This document shows positions 9,026 through 17,289 of a DNA stretch of 64,000 bases, one piece after another. Below the pieces are notes generated by a model. That model was not told the origin of the DNA and ran no database searches. It worked only from the letters and a program-made list of their open reading frames with translations. The stretch lies in contig NZ_KI912267.1 in assembly GCF_000235425.2 (NCBI RefSeq), forward strand, positions 831,097 to 895,096. The letters run 5' to 3'. The position numbers were made by a program, and so were the translations under genes. This stretch comes from Pseudofrankia saprophytica. GTDB taxonomy: Bacteria; Actinomycetota; Actinomycetes; Frankiales; Frankiaceae. Position 1 is the stretch's first letter; each line of letters starts with the position of its first letter.

Positions 9026-9967
9026 CTACCGGCCGGCCAGCGTCGTGACGGAGACGTCCCACAGCCGCGCGGCGGCCTCGGGGTCGAGGGCGTGGGGCGC
9101 GACGCCGTTGCGGGCGCTGAGCGCGCCGACCTCGGCCTCGTTGCAGTCCTCGAAGTAGCGTCCGCCGACGCCGTCGAGCAGGGGTGACGTCGCGACGAGG
9201 ATCGACGTGGCGGCGCCCTGCTCGGGGGTCTTCCACTTCAGGTCGGCCCCGCCCGCGGCGGCACGCAGCCGCTCCAGGTCCTCCTCGGACACGTAGCGCT
9301 GCAGGTTGGTCCGGATGCCGCCAGGCATCAGCGCGTTGACGGTGATCCCGTCGCCGGCCCACCGCTTGCTGGCCTCGACGGCGAACAGCACGTTGGCGGT
9401 CTTGGACTGCCCGTAGGCGGACCACGGCTCGTACGCCCGGCTCTCGAAGTGGATGTCGTCGAAGACGACCGGCGAGCGGTGGTGCGCGCTCGAGCTGACC
9501 GACACGACCCGGGCGCCGCCCGGGGCCGTGAGCGCGCCGTGCAGCCCGGTGGCGAGGGCGAAGTGGCCCAGGTGGTTGGTGGCGAACTGCAGCTCCCAGC
9601 CTTCCGGTGTCCGCAGGAGCGGCGAGGCCATGATGCCGGCGTTGTTCACCAGGATGTCCAGCGGGCCGTCCCACTGGGCGACGAACGCGGCGACCGACGC
9701 CTGGTCGGCGAGGTCGAGGCGAGCCACGAGGACCTGCTTGTTGCCGGTGCTGGCGATGAGGTCGGCGGCGGTGCGGTCGCCCGCGTCGACGTCGCGAACG
9801 GCCAGGGTCACCTCCGCGCCGGCGCCGGCCAGCGCACGCGCCGTCTCGATGCCGATGCCCGAGGCGCCACCCGTGACGACGGCGCGACGGCCGGAGAGGT
9901 CGATGCCGTCGATCACCTCGGCGGCCGTCGACTCGGCGGTGAACGGGGTGATGATCCGATCGGTCAT
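9026..9967 (-). CDS. Short-chain dehydrogenase/reductase (retinol dehydrogenase-like)
   Basis: This 313-residue classical SDR has the Rossmann motif TGGASGIG (about residues 33-40), NNAG and the catalytic Ser and YGQSK (Tyr-x3-Lys). It is expected to be a cytosolic NAD(P)(H)-dependent alcohol or carbonyl oxidoreductase; the 313-residue length and the NHLGHFALATGL segment fit the retinol dehydrogenase/WW-domain oxidoreductase-like branch. It is divergent from the TetR gene at 10080. The shared 112-base interval holds two palindromes, so the TetR protein probably represses this gene. The substrate is unknown and is presumably related to the TetR inducer. Confidence 0.9.
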   Translation of the reverse strand: MTDRIITPFTAESTAAEVIDGIDLSGRRAVVTGGASGIGIETARALAGAGAEVTLAVRDVDAGDRTAADLIASTGNKQVLVARLDLADQASVAAFVAQWDGPLDILVNNAGIMASPLLRTPEGWELQFATNHLGHFALATGLHGALTAPGGARVVSVSSSAHHRSPVVFDDIHFESRAYEPWSAYGQSKTANVLFAVEASKRWAGDGITVNALMPGGIRTNLQRYVSEEDLERLRAAAGGADLKWKTPEQGAATSILVATSPLLDGVGGRYFEDCNEAEVGALSARNGVAPHALDPEAAARLWDVSVTTLAGR

Positions 9968-9985
9968 GACGCGCTCCCTCTCGAT

Positions 9986-10057
9986 ACTCGGTACGACTCG
10001 GTACGCTCAACCGGAGGAACCTCCGGCTCGTCGAACACTAACCGGAGGAGCCTCCGA
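9986..10057. promoter_or_regulatory. Double TetR operator between divergent SDR and TetR genes
   Basis: Two palindromes lie 31 bp apart centre to centre: CCGGAGG-AA-CCTCCGG at 10011-10026 (perfect) and CCGGAGG-AG-CCTCCGA at 10042-10057 (one mismatch). A separate tandem repeat of ACTCGGTACG occupies 9986-9995 and 9996-10005. Two matching dyads three helical turns apart suggest cooperative binding by the adjacent TetR dimer and control of both divergent genes. Confidence 0.7.
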
Positions 10058-10079
10058 ATCTTTCCGCGAGGGAGGTGTG

Positions 10080-10646
10080 ATGGCCACCACACGACCGCTG
10101 CGCGCCGACGCACGGCGCAATCGGGACCGGCTGCTGGAGGTCGCCGTCCGAGCCTTCTCGCAGGACGGGCCGGACATCGCACTCGAGGCGATCGCGAAGG
10201 AGGCAGGCGTGGGCATCGGCACGCTCTACCGCCACTTCCCTACCCGCGAGGCACTTGTCGACGCGGCGTACCGCAACGAGCTCGACCGGCTCTGCGACTC
10301 CGTCGACGGCCTGCTGGCCACAATGCCGCCCGACCAGGCGCTGCGAGCCTGGATGGAGCACTTCATCGACTACATGAGCACGAAACGCGGCATGGGCGAC
10401 GCCCTGCGCGCGCTCATCGCCTCCGGCGGCGATCCCTTCTCCCACAGCCGCGACCGGCTGACCGGCGCCGTGACGGCGTTGCTGCGAGCCGGTTCGTCGG
10501 CCGGGACGCTGCGCTCGGACGTGCCACCCGACGACGTCCTGATCAGCCTCAGCGGCCTGTCTCTGGCGGCCGCGGACCTGCGGGACCGCGACCAGGCCGG
10601 CCGCCTGCTCGACCTGCTCATGGACGCGCTGCGCGCCCGGCCCTGA
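10080..10646 (+). CDS. TetR/AcrR family transcriptional regulator
   Basis: The 188-residue product has the N-terminal TetR helix-turn-helix (ALEAIAKEAGVGIGTLYRHFPTREALVDA, split as IAKEAGVGIGTLYRHF, about residues 40-60), followed by an all-helical ligand domain of the SbtR-like C-terminal type. GGGAGG just upstream selects the ATG at 10080; the frame is open far upstream but is antisense to the SDR gene there. It is divergent from the SDR gene, and paired palindromes lie between the two, so autoregulation and control of the SDR are likely. The stop lies inside a 21-bp tandem repeat. Confidence 0.9.
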   Translation: MATTRPLRADARRNRDRLLEVAVRAFSQDGPDIALEAIAKEAGVGIGTLYRHFPTREALVDAAYRNELDRLCDSVDGLLATMPPDQALRAWMEHFIDYMSTKRGMGDALRALIASGGDPFSHSRDRLTGAVTALLRAGSSAGTLRSDVPPDDVLISLSGLSLAAADLRDRDQAGRLLDLLMDALRARP

Positions 10647-10681
10647 GCGCCGCTCACCAGGCCCTGAGCGCCGCTCGCCAG
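10640..10681 (+). repeat. 21-bp direct repeat across the TetR stop codon
   Basis: Two adjacent copies of a 21-bp unit beginning GCCCTGAGCGCCGCTC, with one mismatch, and a partial third copy after them. The TGA of the first copy is the stop codon of the TetR gene, so expansion would not change the protein. Confidence 0.8.
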
Positions 10682-10735
10682 GGCCCGAGCGCGCCCAAAG
10701 GCTGGGCGAACGGACGGATGGGACGGGACGTCTCC

Positions 10736-10741
10736 TAGGGT
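10736..10741 (+). promoter_or_regulatory. -10 element, probable leaderless promoter of NUDIX gene
   Basis: TAGGGT lies seven bases before the ATG at 10749, and there is no Shine-Dalgarno sequence between them. Confidence 0.4.
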
Positions 10742-10748
10742 CCTCAAT

Positions 10749-11303
10749 ATGCTCTCCCCTTCCCAGGGTGCCGCCGCCCTGCTCGCCGGCTACCAACCCG
10801 TCGGCGAGGTCGAGACGACGGACGTCACCAGGATCCGGGCGATGGTCGGTGACACCCCCGACCCGTGGTCGCGCGCCGTTCCGCTGCATCTCACGGCGTC
10901 GGCGCTGATCGTGCACCCCGAGTCCGGCCGGGTCCTGCTGCGCTGGCACGACAAGATGGGGAGCTGGCTGCAGGTCGGCGGCCACGGCGACCCAGGGGAG
11001 ATCGACCCGCTGAGCGTCGCCCTGCGCGAGGGCCAGGAGGAGACCGGCCTGGCCGATCTGCGCCCCTGGCCGACCGGGGAGCTGCGGCACGCGGTCGTGG
11101 TCTCGGTACCCGGGACGCCCCGCGAACCCGCGCACGAGCACGCGGACCTTCGCTTCGTCCTCGCGACGGCCACCCCCGACGCGGCCACCCCGGAGAAACC
11201 GACCGCTCCCCTGCGCTGGCTCACCGTGCCCGACGCGCTGGAGCTCGCCGCCGAGGACAACCTGCGCGAGACCCTGGCGCGCACGCGGCGCCTGTTCGGC
11301 TGA
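10749..11303 (+). CDS. NUDIX hydrolase
   Basis: The 184-residue product contains a NUDIX box GGHGDPGE...LREGQEETGL (about residues 77-100). One extra residue lies between the first glutamate and the Arg-Glu pair compared with the canonical G-x5-E-x7-RE spacing. The catalytic REGQEE core is intact, so it should hydrolyse a nucleoside-diphosphate-linked compound with Mg2+. The N-terminal helical region and the insertion HEHADLRFVLAT are typical of actinobacterial homologues. No operon partner; corA starts 131 bases downstream with its own promoter-like signal. Confidence 0.9.
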   Translation: MLSPSQGAAALLAGYQPVGEVETTDVTRIRAMVGDTPDPWSRAVPLHLTASALIVHPESGRVLLRWHDKMGSWLQVGGHGDPGEIDPLSVALREGQEETGLADLRPWPTGELRHAVVVSVPGTPREPAHEHADLRFVLATATPDAATPEKPTAPLRWLTVPDALELAAEDNLRETLARTRRLFG

Positions 11304-11305
11304 CC

Positions 11306-11330
11306 AACCCAACCCAACCCGACCCGACCC
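11306..11330 (+). repeat. 5-bp tandem repeat (AACCC)3(GACCC)2
   Basis: Five pentanucleotide units directly after the NUDIX stop codon. This is a simple sequence tract with no coding role. Confidence 0.75.
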
Positions 11331-11422
11331 GGCCGGTTCGGATTCCGGCCCGCGCGCGCCTGGTGACGTCACGGCCCGCTGGCGGTGCCGATGGGCCAGG
11401 CCTGTGGTTTCCGCCCCGGCCG

Positions 11423-11428
11423 TAGGCT
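11423..11428 (+). promoter_or_regulatory. -10 element, probable leaderless promoter of corA
   Basis: TAGGCT is followed by six bases and then the GTG start of corA at 11435. No ribosome-binding sequence fits in the gap. Confidence 0.5.
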
Positions 11429-11434
11429 TTTCTT

Positions 11435-12610
11435 GTGAACTGGGAGCAGGAGCGTGCGCCGAGACCACGCCGTCCGGTATCCAGCCCGGCTTCCGCGGTC
11501 AGGGACGGTGCCACGCGGCTGGGTGACGCGCTGCGCCGGCCGGTTTCGCTGATCCATCCGCGACGCCGCACGTCCGGCCTGGAAGGACCGCCGCTGGGCT
11601 CGCGGAGCTCGGTCGTGGCCTGCGGGGTGTACCGCCAGGGTGAGCGCGACCCGCATCCGCACGGGTTCGACGCGGCGTTGCGCACCGTGCGCGCCGGGCG
11701 GGACAGCTTCCTGTGGCTCGGCCTGTACGAGCCGTCGGAGGATGACCTGGCCGCGGTGGCGGCCACGTTCGGGCTGCACCCGCTCGCGGTGGAGGACGCC
11801 TCCCAGGACCACGAGCGGCCCAAGCTTGAACGCTACGACGACACCCTGTTCGCCGTGCTGAAGACCATCCGTTATGTCGAGCACGACGACGTCTCCACGA
11901 CCGCGGAGATCGTCGAGACCGGGCAGATCATGGTCTTCCTGGGCCGCGATTTCGTGGTCACCGTCCGTCGTGGCGCGCACGGCGAGCTCCAGACGCTCCG
12001 CGCCCGGCTGGAAGCCCGCCCCCAGCTGCTCGCCCGCGGTCCGGCCACCGTGCTGCATGCCATCGCTGACCACATCGTCGATGACTATCTGAAGGTCGCG
12101 GACCTGGTGGAAACCGACATCGACGCCCTCGAGAGCGCCGTGTTCGACCACCGGGCCCGGTTTCCCGACGCCGGAGCGGTCTACCTGCTCAAACGGGAAG
12201 TGATCGAGTTCAAGCACGCCGTCCTGCCGCTGGCCCCGGCGCTGCGGGTGCTCGCCGACCCGGACGGCGCCGCCGGCCTGGTGCCGCCCGAGGTGCGCAG
12301 CTACTTCCGCGACGTCGAGGGCCATCTGAACCGCGTCACCGAACGGATCGCCGGCTTCGACGACCTGCTCGGCTCCCTCCTGCAGGCCACCCTGGCCCAG
12401 GTCTCCGTCGCCCAGAACCAGGACATGCGCAAGATCAGCGCGTGGGTGGCGATCGCCGCCGTCCCCACCGCGACCGCGGGCATCTACGGCATGAACTTCG
12501 AGCACATGCCCGAGCTGCACCAGGTCTGGGGTTATCCCGCCGCGCTGGCGCTCATGGTCGCGGTCAGCGTTCTGCTCTACAGCGTGTTCAAACGCAACGG
12601 CTGGCTGTGA
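11435..12610 (+). CDS. corA: CorA family magnesium/cobalt transporter
   Basis: The 391-residue product has the CorA layout: a cytoplasmic alpha/beta domain (WLGLYEPSEDDLAAVAATFGLHPLAVEDA, split as WLGLYEPSEDDLA), a long coiled-coil stalk helix, and two C-terminal membrane helices joined by the signature loop GMNFEHMPEL (about residues 350-359). CorA is a homopentameric channel for Mg2+, and sometimes Co2+ or Ni2+, in the cell membrane. The N-terminal 50 residues are Arg/Pro-rich and variable, as in other actinobacterial CorA proteins. The GTG start has a leaderless promoter signal. Confidence 0.95.
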   Translation: MNWEQERAPRPRRPVSSPASAVRDGATRLGDALRRPVSLIHPRRRTSGLEGPPLGSRSSVVACGVYRQGERDPHPHGFDAALRTVRAGRDSFLWLGLYEPSEDDLAAVAATFGLHPLAVEDASQDHERPKLERYDDTLFAVLKTIRYVEHDDVSTTAEIVETGQIMVFLGRDFVVTVRRGAHGELQTLRARLEARPQLLARGPATVLHAIADHIVDDYLKVADLVETDIDALESAVFDHRARFPDAGAVYLLKREVIEFKHAVLPLAPALRVLADPDGAAGLVPPEVRSYFRDVEGHLNRVTERIAGFDDLLGSLLQATLAQVSVAQNQDMRKISAWVAIAAVPTATAGIYGMNFEHMPELHQVWGYPAALALMVAVSVLLYSVFKRNGWL

Positions 12611-12654
12611 GCCGGGGCTGGTTCTAGGCCGGGGCTGGGACCTGGGCCCTCGGT

Positions 12655-12684
12655 GAGCTAGGACGAGCTAGGACGAGCTAGGAC
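12655..12684 (+). repeat. Three 10-bp tandem repeats (GAGCTAGGAC) over a stop codon
   Basis: Three exact copies. Read on the minus strand, the TAG inside the repeat at 12678-12680 ends the epimerase gene, and the further copies repeat stop signals just downstream. Confidence 0.85.
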
Positions 12685-14108
12685 GTGGACTCGATCTGCG
12701 CGAGGAAACGGTTGGCGCCGGCCTGCTTGGCGTAGCCGGCCGTGTCCCTGACGCATTCCGGGCACCAGTGGCCGGCGGTGAGGATGAGCCGGGGACTGCC
12801 GGTGAACTCGTGGCCTTCGGCGCAGCGCCAGCGCAGTGGCGCGGCGACGTCGCCCGTCGGCACCGTTTCGGACAGCAACCGGCCGCCGCGGAAGTCGGCG
12901 GCCGCGGCGAGGTCGGCGCCGTTCCATTCTGCCGGGTCCTTCGACTCGTCGTAGCCGTGGTCCAGCAGGCGCGGGGTCCTGTCGGGGGCCGGCGGCTGGA
13001 AGGTGGACCAGTCCCCGATGGCCTCCCAGTCCGCGCGGGAACCGAAGTAGGCCTGGATCCGTGCCTCGTCGCCCGCGCGGATCCAGGCCATGGTGCCCCT
13101 CGGCTGCCGGGTGAGCGGGCCGATCACGAGATTCTTCACGACCGCCGCCGGGACCTTCCCCGCCAGCCGAACGGCGCGCGGGGCGGCCCGAACGGCGCGG
13201 GCCAGCGCGCCGTCGAAGGTGTCGCGCCGGAAGGGCACGAGGTCTTCCAGGGTGTCCGAGTCGGTGAACCAATGGCCGTGGAAGTTGCGAGTGGCGAACC
13301 AGCCGCGCTCGTACCAGCGGCGCATGTCCTTCACGCCGAGCGCCCTCGCCAGGCCGACCTGGAACTCCCAGTTGGTCAGCCGCCAGGACTCGCCGCCGCC
13401 GATGTTGTACACCCGGCCCCAGAACCGATCGGGCACACCGTCCTCGCAGATGTTGGCGACCAGGCGGGCGGAGTCCTCGGCCGACGCCCATTCCATCACC
13501 CCCGCGAACGGCACGTGGGTCACGATCGCATCGCGGATCTCCAGGACGCCGGGATGAAAGATCCCCGTCTGGCGCAGCCACACCCAGCGCGGCAGCCGGG
13601 ACTCCACCAGCACCCGCTCGGCCATGATCTTGCTCTGGCCGTACTCGTCGAACTGGGAGACCCGCAGCGGGTCGCCGACCCGGCCCCAGTGGTGCGGAGG
13701 GTTGCGGTCGCCGGTCTCGGCGACCGACCCGACCATGACCACGCCGATCGCCGCGGGGTCCTCCTGGGCCAGCACCGCCCTGACGATGTTCTGGACGCCG
13801 CCGACGTTCACCCGGCGGGTGAGCTCGGGATGGTCGTCGGCCAGCGGCGAGACGACGGCACCCAGGTGCAGGACGTGGTCACTGCCGCGCACGCACCGCT
13901 CGACGGCGCCGTAGTCCGTCAGATCGCCCCAGACGACCCGCAGGTTGGGCAGGCCGGCGAACTCGCCGATGATCTCTCGTTCACGCCGGGTCGACGGCAC
14001 CAGGGCGACGACGTCGAAACGGTCGGCGCGGTCGGCGAGCTCACGCAGGACGCAGCGGCCCCAGTTTCCGGTCGCCCCGGTGAGGAACACCTGCCGTCTA
14101 CCGCTCAC
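12678..14108 (-). CDS. NAD-dependent epimerase/dehydratase with C-terminal zinc-ribbon
   Basis: The 476-residue protein has an extended SDR domain: TGATGNWG near residue 10, VGSVAE and YGQSK for the catalytic site, and an epimerase-like tail with YNIGGGESWRLT. The last 50 residues differ: WRCAEGHEF...GHWCPECV, a Cys-x4-His plus Cys-x2-Cys arrangement like DUF4379-type zinc ribbons. A zinc ribbon on a sugar-epimerase-like enzyme is unusual and could mediate protein or nucleic-acid contact. The GTG at 14108 follows a GAGGAG sequence; the longer open frame upstream overlaps the diguanylate cyclase antisense of frame and is not real. It lies 37 bases after the diguanylate cyclase. Confidence 0.85.
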   Translation of the reverse strand: MSGRRQVFLTGATGNWGRCVLRELADRADRFDVVALVPSTRREREIIGEFAGLPNLRVVWGDLTDYGAVERCVRGSDHVLHLGAVVSPLADDHPELTRRVNVGGVQNIVRAVLAQEDPAAIGVVMVGSVAETGDRNPPHHWGRVGDPLRVSQFDEYGQSKIMAERVLVESRLPRWVWLRQTGIFHPGVLEIRDAIVTHVPFAGVMEWASAEDSARLVANICEDGVPDRFWGRVYNIGGGESWRLTNWEFQVGLARALGVKDMRRWYERGWFATRNFHGHWFTDSDTLEDLVPFRRDTFDGALARAVRAAPRAVRLAGKVPAAVVKNLVIGPLTRQPRGTMAWIRAGDEARIQAYFGSRADWEAIGDWSTFQPPAPDRTPRLLDHGYDESKDPAEWNGADLAAAADFRGGRLLSETVPTGDVAAPLRWRCAEGHEFTGSPRLILTAGHWCPECVRDTAGYAKQAGANRFLAQIESTS

Positions 14109-14145
14109 GCCCACCAACTCCTCGGCCCGAAGATGTCCGAGGATG

Positions 14146-15864
14146 TCACAGGGCGTCTGGAATCGGCCGGGCTTCCGGGGCCGACAGCCCGGGTCGGTAG
14201 ACAGCGACCGTCCCACCGACCCGCTTCGCCTCGTACATGGCCAGGTCCGCCTGGTGCAGCACCGTCTCCGGCTCGGTGAGCGTGCCGGACTCCACGATGG
14301 CCAGGCCCACGCTCCCCCGGACCGAGTATGGCGTTCCGACGAGCAGACATGGCGCCGCGACGGCGTCGACGACCCGACGGCCGAGCCGGGCCGGGTCGTC
14401 ATCGCGGCCCTCGAGCAGGATCGCGAACTCGTCGCCGCCGAGCCGGGCGACCGTGTCCACGGCCCGGACGGCCCCGACGAGCCGCGCGGCCGTGACCCGT
14501 AGCAGTTCGTCGCCCGCGGCATGCCCGAGCGCGTCGTTGACGATTTTGAAGTCGTCGAGATCGCAGAACAGCACGGCCAACGACCGCGGGTCGCCGCCTC
14601 GGACGCGTCTCTCGAGCGCGTCGCCCAGACGTTCGCCGAACAGTGTTCGGTTCGCGAGCCCGGTCAGCGGGTCGTGGAACGCCTGGTACCGCAACTGGCG
14701 CTGGCTCGCCCGATAGCGGGCCAGCAGGCTCGCGTTGTCCCAGAGCGTGCCCACCTGCCGCAATAACGCCATGGTCAGCAGGAAGAGGAGCGCGAACATC
14801 TCGCCTCGCTGCACGGGCGCCCAGCTGACCAGCTGCACCAGCGCGAGCACGCCGACCGCGCACAGCGGGAGGTAGGGAAGCATCAGGTGCGCGACCTGCA
14901 GGCGGCTCGGCCGGGCGCCTTCCCCACTCTCGCCAGAGTCGCACGCGGACGGGGGCGGCGGCGCCCGGGCCGGGACGACCGCCGCCAGCCCGATGAGCAG
15001 CAACGAGGCGACGAAGGCCGTCGAGATCGGCGACGGCACCAGGACCCAGCGGCGCACCGCGGCGGCGGCATAGGTGACCGCCACCAACGCCAGGAGGATC
15101 AGTCCCGCGGCGAGCAGGCCGAACGCGGGCCAGTGACGCGGTCGTCGGAACGTGCCGACCAGGAAGACCGCCACCGTGAGCACCAGCGCGCCCAGGGCGA
15201 GCGCCCACGCCATCAGGACGGCTACCAGGCTGAATCCGCCGTGCAGGACGACATCCCCCAGCACCAGCTCCCAGTAGAGCAGCGCCAGCGAACCGACCAC
15301 GATCAGGCTGTCGAGCACGGTCGGGACCAGCCACCTACGGCTGGGTGCCTCAAGGTGCCGATCACCATGTCCACCACCCACGCGTCCGCCCGGCCCTCGA
15401 TCGAGAGAGTCGGTCGGCATGGTCAGCAGCCCCGCCAGAGCCAACGCGTAGCAGGCCATATAGCCAAGATCGGACAGCTGTAACCGCGGCACGTTCGTCC
15501 CGGACACGGCGGTCGACCAGACGCTGAAGCTCACACCGACCATCGTCAGGAGCGCGGCACCGCAGGTCAGCCAACGCCATCGGCGCTCGGCGCCCCGACA
15601 GCGCCAGCCCGCGAACCCGCAGCAGGCCGCCGCCGCTCCGGCCGCGACCGCCCCCGCCGACGCCTCCACCTCGACCCCCAGGTGGGGCTCCAGCGCCAGG
15701 GCGGTCACCAGCACCACGACCAGGAACACACCCGCGCACGCCACCATCCACCCGAAAGCGCGCGCGCTCACCACCGAACCGCCCACCGGGCGCGGCCGCT
15801 CCCCCGCGGGCCTGGCCGATCTGGGAGCCGCCGGCACCACAGCACCGGCTCCCGCGTCGAGCAT
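14146..15864 (-). CDS. Membrane-bound diguanylate cyclase (GGDEF)
   Basis: Residues 1-365 of the 572-residue product form about ten hydrophobic helices in place of a recognisable sensor. A GGDEF domain follows with DPLTGLANRTLF, FCDLDDFKIVND and an intact RLGGDEF (GGDEF at 476-480). The allosteric I-site RxxD (RAVD) lies five residues before GGDEF, so product inhibition is likely. It should make cyclic di-GMP from two GTP at the inner membrane face. No EAL domain. The epimerase follows within 37 bases on the same strand, suggesting an operon. The ATG at 15864 has only a weak purine-rich GGGGGTG upstream. Confidence 0.9.
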   Translation of the reverse strand: MLDAGAGAVVPAAPRSARPAGERPRPVGGSVVSARAFGWMVACAGVFLVVVLVTALALEPHLGVEVEASAGAVAAGAAAACCGFAGWRCRGAERRWRWLTCGAALLTMVGVSFSVWSTAVSGTNVPRLQLSDLGYMACYALALAGLLTMPTDSLDRGPGGRVGGGHGDRHLEAPSRRWLVPTVLDSLIVVGSLALLYWELVLGDVVLHGGFSLVAVLMAWALALGALVLTVAVFLVGTFRRPRHWPAFGLLAAGLILLALVAVTYAAAAVRRWVLVPSPISTAFVASLLLIGLAAVVPARAPPPPSACDSGESGEGARPSRLQVAHLMLPYLPLCAVGVLALVQLVSWAPVQRGEMFALLFLLTMALLRQVGTLWDNASLLARYRASQRQLRYQAFHDPLTGLANRTLFGERLGDALERRVRGGDPRSLAVLFCDLDDFKIVNDALGHAAGDELLRVTAARLVGAVRAVDTVARLGGDEFAILLEGRDDDPARLGRRVVDAVAAPCLLVGTPYSVRGSVGLAIVESGTLTEPETVLHQADLAMYEAKRVGGTVAVYRPGLSAPEARPIPDAL

Positions 15865-15977
15865 CGGCCGTCACCCCCTGACCACCAGGCGGTCACGGCT
15901 CGGGACCATGCGCCCAGGGAACACCACCATCGTACGACCTGTCTAACGAAGAGCATTTGATCGATCACACAAGGTAC

Positions 15978-17252
15978 CTACGGCTTTGGTCGGCTCCGGG
16001 ACCCGACGAGGTGGCGCGACGCGGTGGCCGGGGTGACGCCGTCCACCGCCACCAGGAGCTGACGGGGGCCGCGCAGGAGCGGGCTCGGCCGGTAGGGCGG
16101 CGGGTCGACGACCAGCCGCGGAGCCACCAGTCGCCGCACGAGCTCCGTCAGGGAGATCTGCGCCTCGAGCCGGGCTAGCGGGGCGCCGAAGCAGTAGTGG
16201 ACGCCCCCGCCGAAGCCGAGGTGTTCGAGGTTGCGCCGGTCCGGGTCGAACCGGTCGGGGTCGGCGACGTGGTCGGGGTCGCGGTTGCCGGCGGCGAGGA
16301 CCAGGGTGATGGGCGCGCCACGGGGGACGGTGGTGCCGGCGACCTCGAGATCGTCGAGGGCGCCGCGGTTCCCGAGGAACTGCACCGGTGGTTCGTAGCG
16401 CAGCACCTCCTCCACCACCCGGCCGGCCAGGTCGGGCTCCCGGGCCAGCCGGTACGCGACGTCGGGATGGCGCAGCAGGGTGAGCATGCCGTTCGCGATC
16501 AGGTTGACGGTGGTCTCGTGGCCGGCGATGAGCAGGAGCACGGCGTTGGCCATCAGTTCGCCGCGCGACAGCCGGCCCTGCGCCTCGGTGTCGGTGGCGA
16601 GCCCGGACAGGATGTCGTCGCCGGGGTCGCGCCGGTGGGCGTCGGCCAGGTCGCCGAGGTACTGCCCGAGCTCGGCCGCGGCCCGGACGCGCCGGCCGCG
16701 CCGGGTGGCCAGGTCACCGGTGGCCGGGTCGGTGGCCTCGACCACGGCGTCGGCCCACACCCGGAAGCGCGGTTCGTCCTCGCGGGGCACTCCGAGCAGC
16801 CGGCAGATGACCGTGACGGGCAGCGGGTAGGCGAAGTCCTCGACGAGGTCCACCTGGTCGCGCTCGGCCAGGTCGTCCACCAGGCCGGCGGCGATCTCGC
16901 TGATCTCCGGGACCAGCCGGATGATCCGACCGGGGTTGTGCGGCGGTCCGAAGTGACGGGTCAGCAGCCGCCGGACCCTGTCGTGCTCGGGCGGGTCGAG
17001 GGAGATGAACGCCTGCGGCAGCGTCCCGGCCGTGCCGTCCTCGGCGATGGCGGCGTAGTCGTCGCGGCTACGCGGATCCGAGCTGATCCGAGGATCGTGC
17101 AGCAACGCGACGATCTCGGCGTAGGTGCTCACGACGTAACCGCCGTCGTCCGCCCGGCTGACCGGTGTCCGGCGCAGCTGGGCGTACAACGGATAGGGGT
17201 CGGCGCGGTTGCCGTAGTCGAGAATCTGGTCGAAGACGCTGACCGGTGCCAT
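15978..17252 (-). CDS. Cytochrome P450 monooxygenase
   Basis: This 424-residue soluble bacterial P450 has the I-helix motif AGHETT (about residue 243), the ExxR pair in EEVLRYEPP, and the haem-binding loop FGGGVHYCFGAPLARLE with the axial Cys at residue 354. GGAGGG seven bases upstream selects the ATG at 17252. It lies 37 bases downstream of the ferredoxin-ferredoxin reductase fusion on the same strand, so electrons presumably pass from NAD(P)H through that protein to this haem. Substrate unknown. The hydrophobic PPVQFLGNRGA segment and the short B-C region give no safe subfamily. Confidence 0.95.
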   Translation of the reverse strand: MAPVSVFDQILDYGNRADPYPLYAQLRRTPVSRADDGGYVVSTYAEIVALLHDPRISSDPRSRDDYAAIAEDGTAGTLPQAFISLDPPEHDRVRRLLTRHFGPPHNPGRIIRLVPEISEIAAGLVDDLAERDQVDLVEDFAYPLPVTVICRLLGVPREDEPRFRVWADAVVEATDPATGDLATRRGRRVRAAAELGQYLGDLADAHRRDPGDDILSGLATDTEAQGRLSRGELMANAVLLLIAGHETTVNLIANGMLTLLRHPDVAYRLAREPDLAGRVVEEVLRYEPPVQFLGNRGALDDLEVAGTTVPRGAPITLVLAAGNRDPDHVADPDRFDPDRRNLEHLGFGGGVHYCFGAPLARLEAQISLTELVRRLVAPRLVVDPPPYRPSPLLRGPRQLLVAVDGVTPATASRHLVGSRSRPKP

Positions 17253-17289
17253 GAGACGGCCCTCCGGGTGTCGGCGGGGTGCGGCCGGG

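Noticed and set aside
11306-11330. AACCC repeats resembling a telomere or chromosome end
   Set aside because: Only five short units between ordinary genes; simple slippage explains them.
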